A stretch of 64,000 nucleotides of DNA from NCBI RefSeq assembly GCF_004379255.2, contig NC_056039.1, positions 34,237,883 to 34,301,882 of the forward strand, written 5' to 3'. The DNA comes from Salvia splendens (lineage: Eukaryota > Streptophyta > Magnoliopsida > Lamiales > Lamiaceae). Of the stretch, positions 8,179 through 22,835 are shown in pieces. Each line of letters begins with the position of its first letter. The stretch's first letter is position 1. Position numbers and translations under genes: made by a program. The notes beneath the pieces are model-generated. The model saw only the letters and a list, made by a program, of their open reading frames with translations. It was not told the DNA's origin and did no database searches.

Positions 8179-9573
8179 ATGGGTGAAGAGGGAAAGGCGA
8201 GCCTAGTGTTCATCCCATTCCCCGTGGTGAGCCACCTGGTCGCGGCGGTGAAGACGGGCGAGCTCCTCGCCTCCCGCGACAGCCGCCTCTCCATCACGGT
8301 CCTCGTCATGAGCATGCCGACCGACACCAAGATCAGCTCCTACATCACGAATCCGCAGATCAACTTCGTGCGCCTCGAACAAGTCCATGAATCCAGCGCA
8401 GGAGAGGAAGCCATGAAGCCTCCGAAAAGCATGATGCATTTCGCCGGCCGCCATAAGGCCTCAGTCCACGGTGTCGTGTCGCAGATGATGAAATTCCGTA
8501 GAGTTGCCGCGATTTTCGTCGACATTATGTGCGTCGACATGATCGATGTGGCGAAGGAGCTCGGCATCTCGAGCTACGTCTTCTTCGCTAGTGGTGCTGC
8601 GATTCTCGGGCTCATGTTCGATCTGCAGAGCCTTGGGGATTTGGCGGAGTTTGATGGGTCAGATGAGGTGATTTCGATCTCATCGTATGTCAACCCTGTT
8701 CCGGCTAGGGTTTGGCCGGATCCGGTGTTTGACCAGGAGAGCGGCTTCCTCGAGCTGTCGAGGAAGGCGCGGGAAGCCGATGGGATCGCGATCAACACTT
8801 TTCTCGAGCTGGAGCCTCGTGCGATTAGCTCCAACTCTGGTGATGAGCGGATCCCGAGGTTTTTCCCTATCGGGCCAATCATCGGGGGTGAGGGAGAGGA
8901 GAGTGATGAGAGTAGGCGGAAGCGCGACGAAATCGTAAGGTGGCTAGACGACCAACCTGATTCGTCGGTCGTCTTTCTCTGCTTCGGAAGCTTTGGTGCT
9001 TTCGAGGCAGAGCAGGTGGTGGAGATCGCGGAAGCATTGGAGCAGAGTGGGAAACGGTTTTTATGGTCGCTGAGGAAGCCGGCTCCCGAAAAGGGGATTG
9101 TTTTCCCGGGGGAGTACGAGAATCCCGGAGAAGTGCTGCCGGAAGGGTTCCTTGACCGCACGGCGGGGGTGGGTAAGGTGATCGGGTGGGCCCCTCAGAT
9201 AGCGGTGTTGTCTCACCCTTCAGTGGGAGGATTTGTGTCCCACTGTGGGTGGAACTCGACTCTAGAAAGTGTCTGTTGCGGGGTTTCCATGGCTGCATGG
9301 CCATTGGGGGCCGAGCAGCAGGCCAATGCATTCTTATTGGTCAAGGACATTGGAATTGCTGTCGAGATTAAAATGGATTATCGGAAGAATAGTGGTGAGA
9401 TAGTGGCAAAAGACATTATCGGGAAGGCAATCGAGCAGCTGATGGACCCCACAAATGAGATTCGAGCTAGGGTTAAAGAGTTGGAGGAGAAGAGCACAAT
9501 GGCGCTCATGGAAGGAGGATCATCGTATAATTATTTAGATTGTCTAATTCAAGATTTCTTCCAAAGTTGTTGA
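8179..9573 (+). CDS. UDP-glycosyltransferase, UGT71-like
   Basis: A single-exon, 464-residue family 1 glycosyltransferase, normal length for the family, cytosolic with no signal peptide. It should transfer sugar, usually glucose from UDP-glucose, to a small hydroxylated acceptor such as a flavonoid, phenolic or hormone; the acceptor cannot be read from sequence. The catalytic base is His19 in PFPVVSHL, and the partnering Asp is D115 in VDIMCVDMIDVA. The 44-residue PSPG sugar-donor box runs from W337 to Q380 and contains HCGWNSTLES. The N-terminal half (NPVPARVWP, VDIMC..MIDVA) resembles UGT71 best. Near the end of the PSPG box the sequence is PLGAEQ where most plant UGTs have a tyrosine (PLYAEQ). 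The ATG is the first after a TATA box 75 bp upstream. A young retrotransposon ends 243 bp before the ATG in the same orientation. Confidence 0.9.
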   Translation: MGEEGKASLVFIPFPVVSHLVAAVKTGELLASRDSRLSITVLVMSMPTDTKISSYITNPQINFVRLEQVHESSAGEEAMKPPKSMMHFAGRHKASVHGVVSQMMKFRRVAAIFVDIMCVDMIDVAKELGISSYVFFASGAAILGLMFDLQSLGDLAEFDGSDEVISISSYVNPVPARVWPDPVFDQESGFLELSRKAREADGIAINTFLELEPRAISSNSGDERIPRFFPIGPIIGGEGEESDESRRKRDEIVRWLDDQPDSSVVFLCFGSFGAFEAEQVVEIAEALEQSGKRFLWSLRKPAPEKGIVFPGEYENPGEVLPEGFLDRTAGVGKVIGWAPQIAVLSHPSVGGFVSHCGWNSTLESVCCGVSMAAWPLGAEQQANAFLLVKDIGIAVEIKMDYRKNSGEIVAKDIIGKAIEQLMDPTNEIRARVKELEEKSTMALMEGGSSYNYLDCLIQDFFQSC

Positions 9574-10138
9574 ATGTTGCTGCGATCAGCAATTGTAACC
9601 ATGGATATTATATATCGTCAATAATACAAATGATTTAAATTTACTTAAACGACACTCTTAAGAAGTGGACGACAAATTCAACCATTAGATATTGACAAAG
9701 CTTAATTATTTCTTCATGCATTATTTATTATTTTTCTCGAAAGTCCAAATCTTATCAACTACTACAATTCATCGACTTTTTATCACGCATTAATTTACCC
9801 CTCCCTCTACGCACGGCTGAAATTGTTTCCATACCCTATTTCCTAGTACTGTAGATAAAAGTAGAATTGGCATAGGCAATTATTGTAGAGGAAAGTTGAA
9901 AAAAATTGTAGAGGAAAAAATCAAAATCGAATCAAACATATGACGACGAAACTAATGCTATAAAATATGAGTAAATTGTAACATAAAAATAAAGTTTGAA
10001 TCACATATAAAAGTGAAATTCCGAAATTGGTATTCTTCTAACTTCCTCAAAAACAATTTCAACTCTAATTATAAATTAAGTGTGCATAATATGAAATGCC
10101 AAAGACGCATAGAAATAAATATTAGACAAACTCGTGAA
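9574..10138. other. Tail-to-tail spacer between UGT and ZIP gene
   Basis: AT-rich sequence holding the 3' ends of two convergent genes. AATAATACAAAT around 9620 could serve as the UGT polyadenylation region. No other gene is seen. Confidence 0.5.
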
Positions 10139-11542
10139 TTAAGCCCATTTAGCCAAAAGAGACATACACCCTGCCCCAAGAAGAAGTGCTAAATTTGCCC
10201 CTAGTTGAAGTTTTCCATTGTTTTGGAGCCGAGGGCTCATGAAATCCGCGGAGAGAAGATCGACCAATGCCATATATATTAGTATGCCGGCCGATGCTGA
10301 ATTGAAGACACCTTCAACGATGATGGCTGTCGAGCTCGTCTCGCTGTAAATGTTGGCTATTCCAATACCTATTGCAATACCTACAGGCGTTGTGAGGGAG
10401 AAGAAAACCGCCATTATTGCTACGGCACGTACATTGAACTTTGCCTACAAATAACAATTAAGGTTGGATAAATATATAATATATGTTTCTTGATTAAACA
10501 TGTTGGGAAATACTAATAATTGTGTACCTGACTTATGCATCCACCAAGACCAATGCCTTCAAAAAATTGATGAAAAGTCAGTGCAGCTATCAAAGGCTTT
10601 ATTGTTGATGGACTTTGGGAAGCGCCTAATGCAATTCCAATAATTACAGAATGTACAACAATCCCCAACTCCAACACCTATTGGAAAACAAAAATATTTA
10701 TCAGAAGATGATACCTAATTAGCAGATTATGGAAAATGAACTCTAACAATGTAAATTACATACAAATAATAATAATAACACCTAATCGGACTACCGTAAT
10801 TAATCAATGTAAAAAGAAACTAAAGCACTAGATATTGATATTATACAATGTCAAAACGGCAAAATGATTCCACGGAAAAATAAATGGAACGGAGGGAGTA
10901 GTATTTTCGTTATTTTGAATCATGGTAAAATTAAACTAAATAGAAAAAAAAAATAACCTGAGAGATGACACGGTGGCGAAGAAGCTCGGAGTCGTCAGAA
11001 TCCGAGTCTGACGACACCAGCCCGCCGCGGTGTGCATGACCATGCGTACCATGGTCATGCACAGCAGCCAACATCTCCTGGTCACCGCCTCCGTCGGCCG
11101 CCTTCTCATTAGCCCGGCGCCTATAATACGACGTCGCGTACGTATCCACCATGAGCGTCCCGATCGACGCCACCATGGCAATAAACCCGGTGAACGGAAA
11201 ATCCCCCCACGGGTGCTCGGGGATGCACGGAGACGTCAGGCTCTCGAAGGCGTCGGGCAGCACGTGGATGAACCCGGTGGAGAGGATCACGCCGGCCGCG
11301 AACGCCTTCACCACGAAGAAAAGGTTGTTTTTAGGGCTCAGCGCCGGAAACCACTTCGCCGCCACGGGGAGGCACACGCCGGCGGCGCTGGCCACCAGAA
11401 TCGAGGCCAGAGCCGCTACCTTGTACCGGAGCGCTAGGGCTTTGTCGCGGTATTCGTCCTCCGCCTCGCACGTGCAGTCGGCGAGGACCGCCGCCGGCAG
11501 CAATATTATGATAATGATGGCGGCGAGGAGATGAGTCTTCAT
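10139..11542 (-). CDS. ZIP-family metal transporter (copy A)
   Basis: Three exons on the minus strand: 11542-10958, 10677-10528 and 10444-10139, all with GT-AG borders, giving 346 residues, the usual length of plant IRT/ZIP proteins. An N-terminal hydrophobic signal (about 1-21) is followed by transmembrane segments. A variable cytosolic loop contains a His-rich metal-binding stretch ([10 protein letters not shown]) and an acidic SDSDSDDSE run. The family signature helices are in exon 2 ([12 protein letters not shown] and [11 protein letters not shown]). It should move Fe(II), Zn(II) or related divalent metals into the cytosol across the plasma or an inner membrane; the exact metal is not readable. 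It is a tandem paralogue of the gene at 13473-15008, with identical intron positions. Confidence 0.93.
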
Positions 11543-11835
11543 TGGGGAAAAAATAGAATTGTTTGAGATGTATTGAATTGGGAATTTGATTATCTATATT
11601 TATTGAGGTTATTAAAGATTGAATCAAATTTGTTGAGATATATATGAGAATTAGGTTTATGTTAGATTCTAAATTTTGAATAGAATTATGAAAGCTAAAA
11701 AGGTGGACATGAATATTAATATTGTATGATAAATATCGAAACCTACGTACATGATTATCATATATATTGCCCTAAACTTCAAAATAATGGAAAGCTTTAA
11801 CTAGAGTGTGTCGCCTCAATTGAGACGGTTTAACT

Positions 11836-12861
11836 ATGTTGTGATAATTGTCGATAAAATTACTAACTTTTGGTTAATTATAGTTTGTCGCATAGTACTT
11901 TATTTTAATTTGAATGATAAGTCATTATATTAACTATATCGATAGAGATCGTTTAGAATTGATCTTAAAATGACACCGGAAATCCAATAGTGTTAATTAG
12001 ATATATCAAGATTTAAGAGTTCGTATGCCGTCACTAGTCATTTTTCATTTAATTTTGATTTAACTTAAATTATAAATGGTATTTTTGTCAATTACAATCA
12101 CAGTATCAATTGTTAAAACAAAAACGGCTAGGGAAATTTCAAATCGATGTATAGAGATAAAGTTTGGGATTTGAAACTGAATTTGATGAAATGTGAAACA
12201 GCAAGCAGAGATCTTATTGATCCCACAAATGTTTCGGATACAACTCTCAAAGGCATCGAAAAAGCAAAGAAGGCTTCGAACCGAAGGTGTCACTAACAAA
12301 AGAGGCGCATAGATGCAGTTCCATCAGTCGACGCCGACGACACCACCAAAAATTTCAATATATTTTGTCCCAGTAACTTGAAAGTCGCACAAGATGGCAA
12401 CTTAGGTGGTAAGATAATTCTCCTTCATCCAATAGGTTGAGGTTAGAGTTATCGCGAGTTAGATGAGGAACCATCCCTTTTGCCATGACGTACTATGAAT
12501 TTTGGCTATCTGACATCGTTTAAGGGGTCAAGTTGTCATTTCATTATTTTTCCGATAATTTTTTTATTCACAATTTTGGTTCATTTCTTTTTGAGTTCCT
12601 AGGATTTCTAAAGCAATTAATAATAATGACTTTCATTGCTTGGTAATCAGTTATTTGTATCATTAATAAATTAAGAATTCAAGAAATAGGGAAAAGAAAC
12701 CGGAATGCTTGAAAAAAATTGTTTCACTTGGATGAGAAGGCACGTTGAGAATCAAGATGAACACGACGTCTTAATGTATTGTGGTAATTGTTGCTAAAAC
12801 CACTAAGTTTTAAGTTAATTGCGTTTTGTCACGTACCTTTTACAATTTGAATGATAATTCA
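11836..12861 (+). repeat. Pair of diverged direct repeats in the ZIP spacer
   Basis: About 90 bp at 11836-11925 and 12774-12861 align with scattered changes. Shared blocks include AATTTGAATGATAA and GTTAATT. They may be traces of segmental duplication or an old transposon; neither is recognised. Confidence 0.45.
12112..12190 (-). repeat. Displaced copy of the ZIP copy-B 5' UTR
   Basis: The block starting AAAACGGCTAGGGAAATTT and continuing to the GATTTGAAAC region closely matches 15013-15090, which lies just upstream of the start codon of ZIP copy B. Here it lies 570 bp upstream of copy A's start codon with no ZIP coding sequence attached. It is a relic of the tandem duplication, either a separated promoter/UTR or the remains of a third copy. 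Confidence 0.65.
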
Positions 12862-13472
12862 CAAAATTTTAATTTCTTAATTTTCCCATACTGAACTTAT
12901 TTTTTTAAATCGAAATTTCAGTGCATTAATATTGATGAGCATGATCCACAAAGAAAATAATTTGTCAAAAACTTAAAAATTAGATGCGCGGATTTGAGTG
13001 TGCTAATGAAAAATGCCCAAGCCTTGATGCCGTTTAATATAATTTGTCAACCGGTGTTTTATCCATATTGGCATTTAGACTTCGAGCTTAACTTTGATTT
13101 CACTAGAATTATTGGTTGTGCAAAAAAAAATGTAAAAAATTAAAACAACTGTAATTCTTATTTAAGATTTAAACATCTCAGCGATAGATTAGTGTGTGCA
13201 TATATAGCATAAAGTACGGAGTAGTACGTGTTTATTGCTTGCATATCTATTAGTACACAAATTAAAATGTATAATCCATCTACATATATAATGAATAAAA
13301 TTCGATCAAAATACACTAATACATCTCTCCATTCACACAAATTTTCAAGCCACGCAATCCTCATTTTTCACACAATATTACCAACCGTAAAATTGGATAG
13401 TATTTTTCTCAAATTGAACAAAATGTCAAAAATTGAATAATACTACTAATATTACTTACAAATAATTCTGAA

Positions 13473-15008
13473 TTAAGCCCATTTGGCCAAAAGGGACATA
13501 CACCCTGCCCCAATGAGAAGTGACAAATTTGCCCCTAGTTGAAGCTTTCCATTATTTTGGAGCTTAGGGCTCATGAAATCAGCCGAGAGAAGATCAACCA
13601 ATGCCATGTATATTAGTATGCCGGCCGATGCCGAATTGAAGACCCCTTCAACGATGAGGGCTGTCGGGCTCGTCTCACTATAGATGTTGGTTATTCCAAT
13701 GCCTATAGCGATGCCCACTGGCGTCGTGAGAGAGAAGAAAACTGCCATTATTGCCACTGCACGAGCGTTAAACTTTGCCTATAAACAACAACAATAAAGG
13801 TTAGATAAGTATACTTTTTCAAATCAAACATGTAGCGCGCACATACCTGAGCAATGCATCCTCCAAGTCCAATGCCTTCGAAAAATTGATGAAATGCCAA
13901 AGCAGCAATCAAGGGCTTTATTGTCTTTGGACTTTCCGAAGCCCCTAATGCTATTCCAATAATGACTGAGTGTACAATAATACCTAATTCCAACACCTTG
14001 AAATGGAAAATATAATTCAAAAGTAAGTATTGATATTAAAGGGTAAAAATAGAGAGAAGTAACTTATGAACTTATTTGATAATTTGATTTCTTTCACTTT
14101 CAATCAACAATTTTGGTCGTATTTTAATTATAAATGTTTGAATTTTGTGGCAATTTTGAATATAGTGCCGACGTGAGGACATCTATAGTTATAGGACCAT
14201 GAGATACATATTTATTAGGCTTAGATAAAAAAACTAGTAATAAATCAAATTAAATAACCAAAGTCGAATTGATGAGTGCCGTATCATATACGATGAATTA
14301 TGAAATCCAAGTAACAAATTTGATTTATAAAAAAAAATTAATGACAATTTATTGAAAAGTGTATGTATATGAATGATCTAATGACTGAAAATGATTTAAA
14401 ATCGATAACATATGTACTACCTGTGAGATGACACGGTGGCGGAGTAGTTCGGTGTCTCCGGAACCGGCATTGAGCGACACCGGCCCATGTGCATGCCCGT
14501 GCACAGCGTGCGTGTGAGCCTCCACCGCCCTCTCCTCGTCCCCGCCCTCCGACTTCACCCTCGATCGGCGGCTATAGTACGACGTGGCGTAGGTATCGAC
14601 CATGAGAGTCCCGATCGCTGCCAACATAGCGACAAAGCCCGTGAAGGGGAAATCCCCCCACGGGTGCTCGGGGATGCACGGTGACGTCAGGCTCTCGAAG
14701 GCGTCGGGCAGCACGTGGATGAACCCGGTGGAGAGGATCACCCCGGCCGCGAACGCCTTCACCACGAAGAAGAGGCTCCGCTCCGGGCTAAGCGCCGGAA
14801 TCCACTTCGCCAGCACCGGGAGGCACACGCCCGCGGCTCCCGCTGCTAAAATCGACGCCAGCGCCGCTAATTTGTATTTTAGCGCCAGCGTCTTGTCGCG
14901 ATCCCCCTCGTCGGCCTCGCACGTGCACTCCGCAAGGGCCGTGGCGGGAAACAGTATGATCGCGGCGACGAATGCATTTTTAATCGATGAAAATGTCGAT
15001 TTCGTCAT
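13473..15008 (-). CDS. ZIP-family metal transporter (copy B)
   Basis: Three exons on the minus strand: 15008-14421, 13996-13847 and 13778-13473, giving 347 residues. I chose the ATG at 15008, which gives an N-terminal hydrophobic signal (about residues 10-26) aligned with copy A; the longer upstream frame is not homologous. The His-rich loop reads [11 protein letters not shown]. Helix signatures [12 protein letters not shown] and [11 protein letters not shown] are both present. The protein is highly similar to copy A in the membrane segments and differs mainly in the signal and the loop. Intron sites are the same, so the pair arose by tandem duplication. A role in uptake or redistribution of divalent metals (Fe, Zn) is inferred from the family. 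Confidence 0.93.
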
Positions 15009-15589
15009 GATAAAACAAAAACGGCTAGGGAAATTTTTCAAATTGATGTATAGAGATGAAAGAAGTTTGTGATTTGAAACGGAATTTTGATATGTGGTGT
15101 ATATGTAGGCATATAGCTGAGGTTGAAGACATTGTGACAACATGAATTGAATAAAATTGGTGAATTTAGTGTTGAGGATTATTGAAGAGAGGAAATCTAG
15201 TGAGGGAGTAGAGTAAGAATGTCGACATATTTAAGAGTTTGACTTAGCTACGAAATACATTTATGACAATAAATTAAAGCGTGACAATAAATTAAAGCGT
15301 GTATTTATTAACTGATTATCAATATTTCTTGTGTTTTTTTTTTGTTTTGTTCGAATCAAAGTCAATAATAACGATACCATGTGACAATGTTTCACCCTGC
15401 ACATTTTGTTAATTATTTGAGAATAATGCAAACCCCAAAATGACAAAATGGAAATAGTAAGGAAATAATGATGATAAATGGCTATATATATAGTCGTATC
15501 TACTCACAAGTGAAGATGATAATTTCATCTTTGAGTAAATGATTGATTACTAACGTGGATCTTTAAATTTGTAGCAAGCAACCACCTCG

Positions 15590-15878
15590 AGTTTACTTCG
15601 GGTACTTTAAATTAAAGTCGATATATCGAGTGTAGTGCTGACTGAAAATATTGAAATAACGCAGCCGCGTAACAAATTGAAAGGCGAGGCATTGCCACAT
15701 CTAATTTTCGATTGATTGGAATAAATTGGAAATGTTAATTTTGCATTATTGGATTGTGGCCTTAAGTTTACTTTGGATAATTTAGATCGACATATAAGTG
15801 TGGTGCTAACAGAGTTGGAAATATTGAAATCATGCAACCGCTTAACAAATTAAAAGGCTGTGGCATGCCACATCCAAT
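15590..15878 (+). repeat. Tandem duplication, period about 175 bp
   Basis: Two copies of about 115 bp (15590-15710 and 15768-15878) share blocks such as AATATTGAAAT and TAACAAATT and a similar CATTGCCACAT/CATGCCACAT ending. They are diverged and of unknown origin. Confidence 0.5.
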
Positions 15879-16206
15879 TTTAGAAATGTTAATTTTGCAA
15901 AAAATTGGAATGTGGTAACATTATCTCAGCGTTTCAAATATATCGCATTAATGTCACAACATATCTATTTTATTTATTTTAAAACGATTTAAAAATAAGA
16001 ACCAACAAGTTTCACATTTGAAACTTTGAATAATAAGCAAATGGGGCCAATTCACTTCTAATAAATTAATTTAGTGGTTATGAATTGCATAAAAGAAGAT
16101 TATCCATTCGAATTGACTCTTAATAATTATAAGATGATTAGTGGCTGTGAATTGTTATTCAATAATAATAATTATTATTATTGTGGTGAAAGTGTAAGAA
16201 TGTTTA

Positions 16207-16470
16207 TCTTCCTCTGTCCCCTAAATATTGTCACAGTTTGACAGAGCACACGTTTTAAAAAATGTAATGGAAATTGAGTTTTAAAAGTTGGTAGAATGTG
16301 GGTCATACTTTGTCCTAATTTTAAAGTATTAGTTTTACAATAAAATGGGAGAGAGAATAAGTTGGTAGAATGTGGGGTTCACTACCAAAGATAGTATAAA
16401 GTGAAATGTGACAAATTTTATGCGACGGACAAAAATGGCAAAATGTGACAAAATTTCAAAGACGGGGGAG
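16207..16470. mobile_element. Stowaway-like MITE
   Basis: About 264 bp with imperfect terminal inverted repeats (left TCTTCCTCTGTCCCC, right end GACGGGGGAG), flanked by TA on both sides. Internal TTGTCACA and TGTGACAAA stretches near the ends also pair. Noncoding. Confidence 0.5.
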
Positions 16471-18391
16471 TACTATTTTTATCTTTAGTCCACTTAGTTT
16501 ATATACGTTAACTGGCCATGAATGCGACTTTGTTGATACCTTCAATTTTAAATTAGAATTCGAGTTATCACAGCCATTACCACATTTTTACTTGCATAGA
16601 TTTGTTGATTGACGATTAACTGCGGCTTCGTTAGTAAAACTAAATTAGGATTCGAGTTACCACAGCCACTAATATATTTTCACAAGCTTACATAACTAAG
16701 AAACATGAAACGATTGTCCATTCAAATACACCAAACAGCACGTTTGTAAATTATTGTTTTTGGGACACCACCGGAAATTGATATATAAACGTTTACTTTT
16801 TTCTTCTTTTTTTTAGGAGTAATATTCATAAGTCGTCTATCACTATTAAATGTCAAATCTAAAATAATTGAAATTTCATATTGACAAACAAATAGTTTGG
16901 TTGGCGTCCACCTCAAAGGCTAATGAGCATATAATTTCATTCGAAATCAGAGGGTCACAAAATAAGCACACCTAATTAATTCTATTTGCCACGTCTGAGA
17001 AATTAAGATGATTAAATTGCATACTTAGTTTTGTAAGCATTTGGTTTTAATATTTACTTAAGTTACAAGTCCATTATGTCAACATCATGTGGAAATTTTA
17101 GCTGGCGTTATTTATTATGGGGATCAATTTCAGTTTAATTGGTATTTTGATTTGAAAATCTATTAATTAAGTATGCTATTTAATTTGCTAACGATTTTTT
17201 CTTGGAGATTTTATCGGATTATAGTTGGCATAAAGATTTTATTTATACACTCCATATCTGCATTTAGAGATATCCTTTCCCTTTTTTCTGAGGAGAGGCA
17301 AGAACCATCCTTTCCCTTAAAATATGCTACTACAAGATTGAAAAATATCTAGATATTTTTCAAATATATTTTTCCATTTTTATTAATTCATTGTCTTTCC
17401 CTTAGTTATTGTCATGAAACTCAAAAAACTAAAAAACATATATGATTTATTCATTTTTTTTATTACTTAAAATACATGGATAAAATTTACAATTCATTTT
17501 GCATTACTTACAACAGAGTTTTTATCATATATGTTGACATGGTTGACTGTGTAAAACAAATCATTTACTAATTACAAAAGTAGTGTGTTATACGTCTCAA
17601 TTGAATTTAGGTTTGCATGATTGGACAACGTGCATAAAGATAAAGTAGCGATAAATGTGCATTTATATATGATGAATTTTTAGTTATTTTACATTTAAAA
17701 TTTGATTATAAATATTAAGTAATTTACTACTCCATGAATCAACATATCACATATTTACTTTACCTTCCTACCGCAATTAAGACAAAAATTATCTTTTTCA
17801 AATTAATTATCTGAAGAAGAAATTATTAATTTTTTATTAAAATCTACATCTCTTCGAATCATATTAGCTGGCCTTTTTAGTTATATCTTTTAAAATATCT
17901 TAATAAGAAATAATAAAATTAATAATACCTCGAATTTGGATAATCAGGCAAAATTCTATAAATGGGGATTCTGAGAAAATCTCTTCCATAAATGGACCGC
18001 TTTTTTATTTTTTATTTTTTATTTTTGTTTCTGTCTTTGGGTGTTATGTTACTCATTCTGAGGTTATGTACGGACTTTACCATAGAATTATTAGAGGAAA
18101 TATTTCATGATAATGGAAAAGAGAGAAATATTCTTTCACAATGTAAGCAACTTGGTACATTTGGACTCAATACTGCTGTAATCGCCAGTGGTAAACTATA
18201 CAGTATATACTGGAAACTATAACAACATGAAACACACCAAGAAAAAATAAAATCTAAAGGAAAATCAATCAACAAACCAAAATCTCTAACTTCCAGCAAC
18301 AGATGATACTTTATCGAACAGATTATTATCTAAGTCGAACACAAACAAGCAGCACGCGGTACAATTACTCACAGCTTAATGTACAAGGCAG

Positions 18392-21213
<2,822 letters not shown>

Positions 21214-21320
21214 CGCTGCCGTCGGCGGTTTCGATTTCAGCCAAACACTTCTATTCAAAAGGAAAACACCGAATACACTCTGCCACCGCTCGAACTGAAT
21301 TTTATTTTGATCATTTATGA

Positions 21321-21329
21321 ATTTATATA
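21321..21329 (-). promoter_or_regulatory. TATA box of CCT
   Basis: TATATAAAT on the minus strand, about 108 bp upstream of the CCT start codon. Confidence 0.45.
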
Positions 21330-22035
21330 ATGCTCATAGTCATATGTAAAAAGGAAGGACTGAAGGAGTACTTTTTATTTTCTAATTTGATAAGATTGAC
21401 AAAATTAATTTAATTATATGTCATACGATAACGGAATAAGATTATTCCATTATTTGGACTGTTAATACCTTTCAAATTTGGAATTTTTCTCACTATGAAG
21501 ATTTATAGATAAATTAAAATGTATGACATAAAGTAAAATAGTTTATTTTAAGGTTTGGAAATCATAAAAATCACATCTTAATACCTTGTAATTATTTAAA
21601 TTTTGGAACGTCTGAGATTAGTAAAATTGTTTATTTTGAGAGTGGGAAATCACAAAAATCAAATTATAATAGCTCGTAATTTATAATATAACATGTTTGA
21701 GATAAACTAAAATTGTTTAGGTAGGGGTGTAGTGGAGCTTAGATATTGGGTTCCATAGATATTTCATTTTATAAATGATAATAGACCTCACGTTCTATTA
21801 ACAACATTCCATTCACATTTTATTACATTTATAAAATTGGGATCCATATTTCATTACATTTTTCCATCAATTTTTATTTACATTTTTTGAATCAGTGTCG
21901 GACTCAACTAAGACTCATGAATTACGATGGTCGGAGTTTTATCTAATTCTACAAGTATTCTAGAAGCTAGATATAAATTAATATATATGCATTCTTTTGT
22001 TATGCACATTTAATAATCAATATATATAGACGTGT

Positions 22036-22085
22036 TCGCTATTATTAATAAAACTAGTATCTCTCCCGTGCTATGCACGGCCAAT
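22036..22085 (+). other. Possible Helitron-like terminal sequence
   Basis: AATAAAACTAG is followed by CTCTCCCGTGCTATGCACGG, which can fold as CCGTGC-TAT-GCACGG. AT-rich leaders joined to such CCGTGC/GCACGG hairpins are common at plant Helitron ends. No matching opposite terminus was identified, so this is tentative. Confidence 0.3.
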
Positions 22086-22191
22086 TATATTTTTTTCCAG
22101 AATATATATAATACCAAATAATTATGTGGCATAAATATTAAATGAAAAATAATTTATCATAATTAATCCATAATAGAGATAGAAATTATAA

Positions 22192-22376
22192 ATTATTGAG
22201 TTTCATTTCATTGCAATATAGTGATCCTATACACTAAAAACCCAAACCTCGAAACCTAAATCCTGAACCCTTAACTTTAGTAGAAATTATAAATTATCGA
22301 GCTTCATTTCATTGCAATAATATTGTGATCCTATACACCCCTAACCTCGAAACCTAAATCCTAAACCCTTAACTTT
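22192..22376 (+). repeat. Tandem duplication, period about 91 bp
   Basis: Copies at 22192-22281 and 22283-22376 share TTCATTTCATTGCAATA and a telomere-like tail (CCTCGAAACCTAAATCCT). Noncoding. Confidence 0.6.
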
Positions 22377-22835
22377 AAAATATACTCATCATGACCAACA
22401 ATGAGCCAAATATCAATAAAATTCTCCCTCCGTCACAGTTCAATTTTAATTTGTTGATCACTTATTCTATTTTGAGGGTTTTAGATATGTATTCGATATC
22501 TTACACTGGGTTGGCCTACTTGATAATTCTTACTGTAGTGGAGGTTTTTTATCTGAATCTTGTCTGTAAATCTGTTTATATGATCATATCAAGAAAGTGC
22601 TTTACAATAGGCCTATGTGAACGGTAAACAAAAAAAATCTTGCTTGCAGTCATCCAAGGATTAAAATGAAAAGGTTTTTAAATCAAATAACATAAATGTC
22701 AATTGAAATATCAAACGTTAAATATTAGAAGTGGTATAACATTGATGTAGATTTAACTCATATTTAATCACGATGGAAATCATCATCTAATTATATCATA
22801 TAATTTATTTCAAAAAATGCTTACAATGGAAGCTT

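Larger units (their letters stand above)
11543..13472. other. Spacer between the tandem ZIP genes
   Basis: It holds the promoter of ZIP copy A and the 3' end of copy B, a displaced copy of ZIP 5' UTR sequence (12112-12190) and a diverged direct repeat (11836-11925 and 12774-12861). No intact gene was found; short ORFs here are chance. Confidence 0.55.
15009..18391. other. Spacer between ZIP copy B and CCT
   Basis: It contains the ZIP copy B promoter, a tandem duplication (15590-15878), a Stowaway-like MITE (16207-16470) and otherwise AT-rich sequence. A 76-codon ORF at 17992-18222 opens with a hydrophobic Phe/Leu run and has no recognisable homology. No RNA gene is recognised. Confidence 0.5.

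Noticed and set aside
15009..15143. N-terminal extension of ZIP copy B up to 15143
   Set aside because: The extension has no counterpart in copy A and lies before the natural signal peptide; this DNA is the 5' UTR.
17992..18222. Small ORF upstream of the CCT 3' end
   Set aside because: No homology recognised, low-complexity start, no promoter or splice context.
21214..21258. Longer N-terminus for CCT starting at 21258
   Set aside because: The codon at 21258 is TTG, not ATG. The first ATG in frame is at 21213, which fits CCT proteins.
22240..22376. Telomere-like CCTAAATCCT stretches
   Set aside because: The repeats are irregular and part of a 91-bp tandem duplication, not a true TTTAGGG array.
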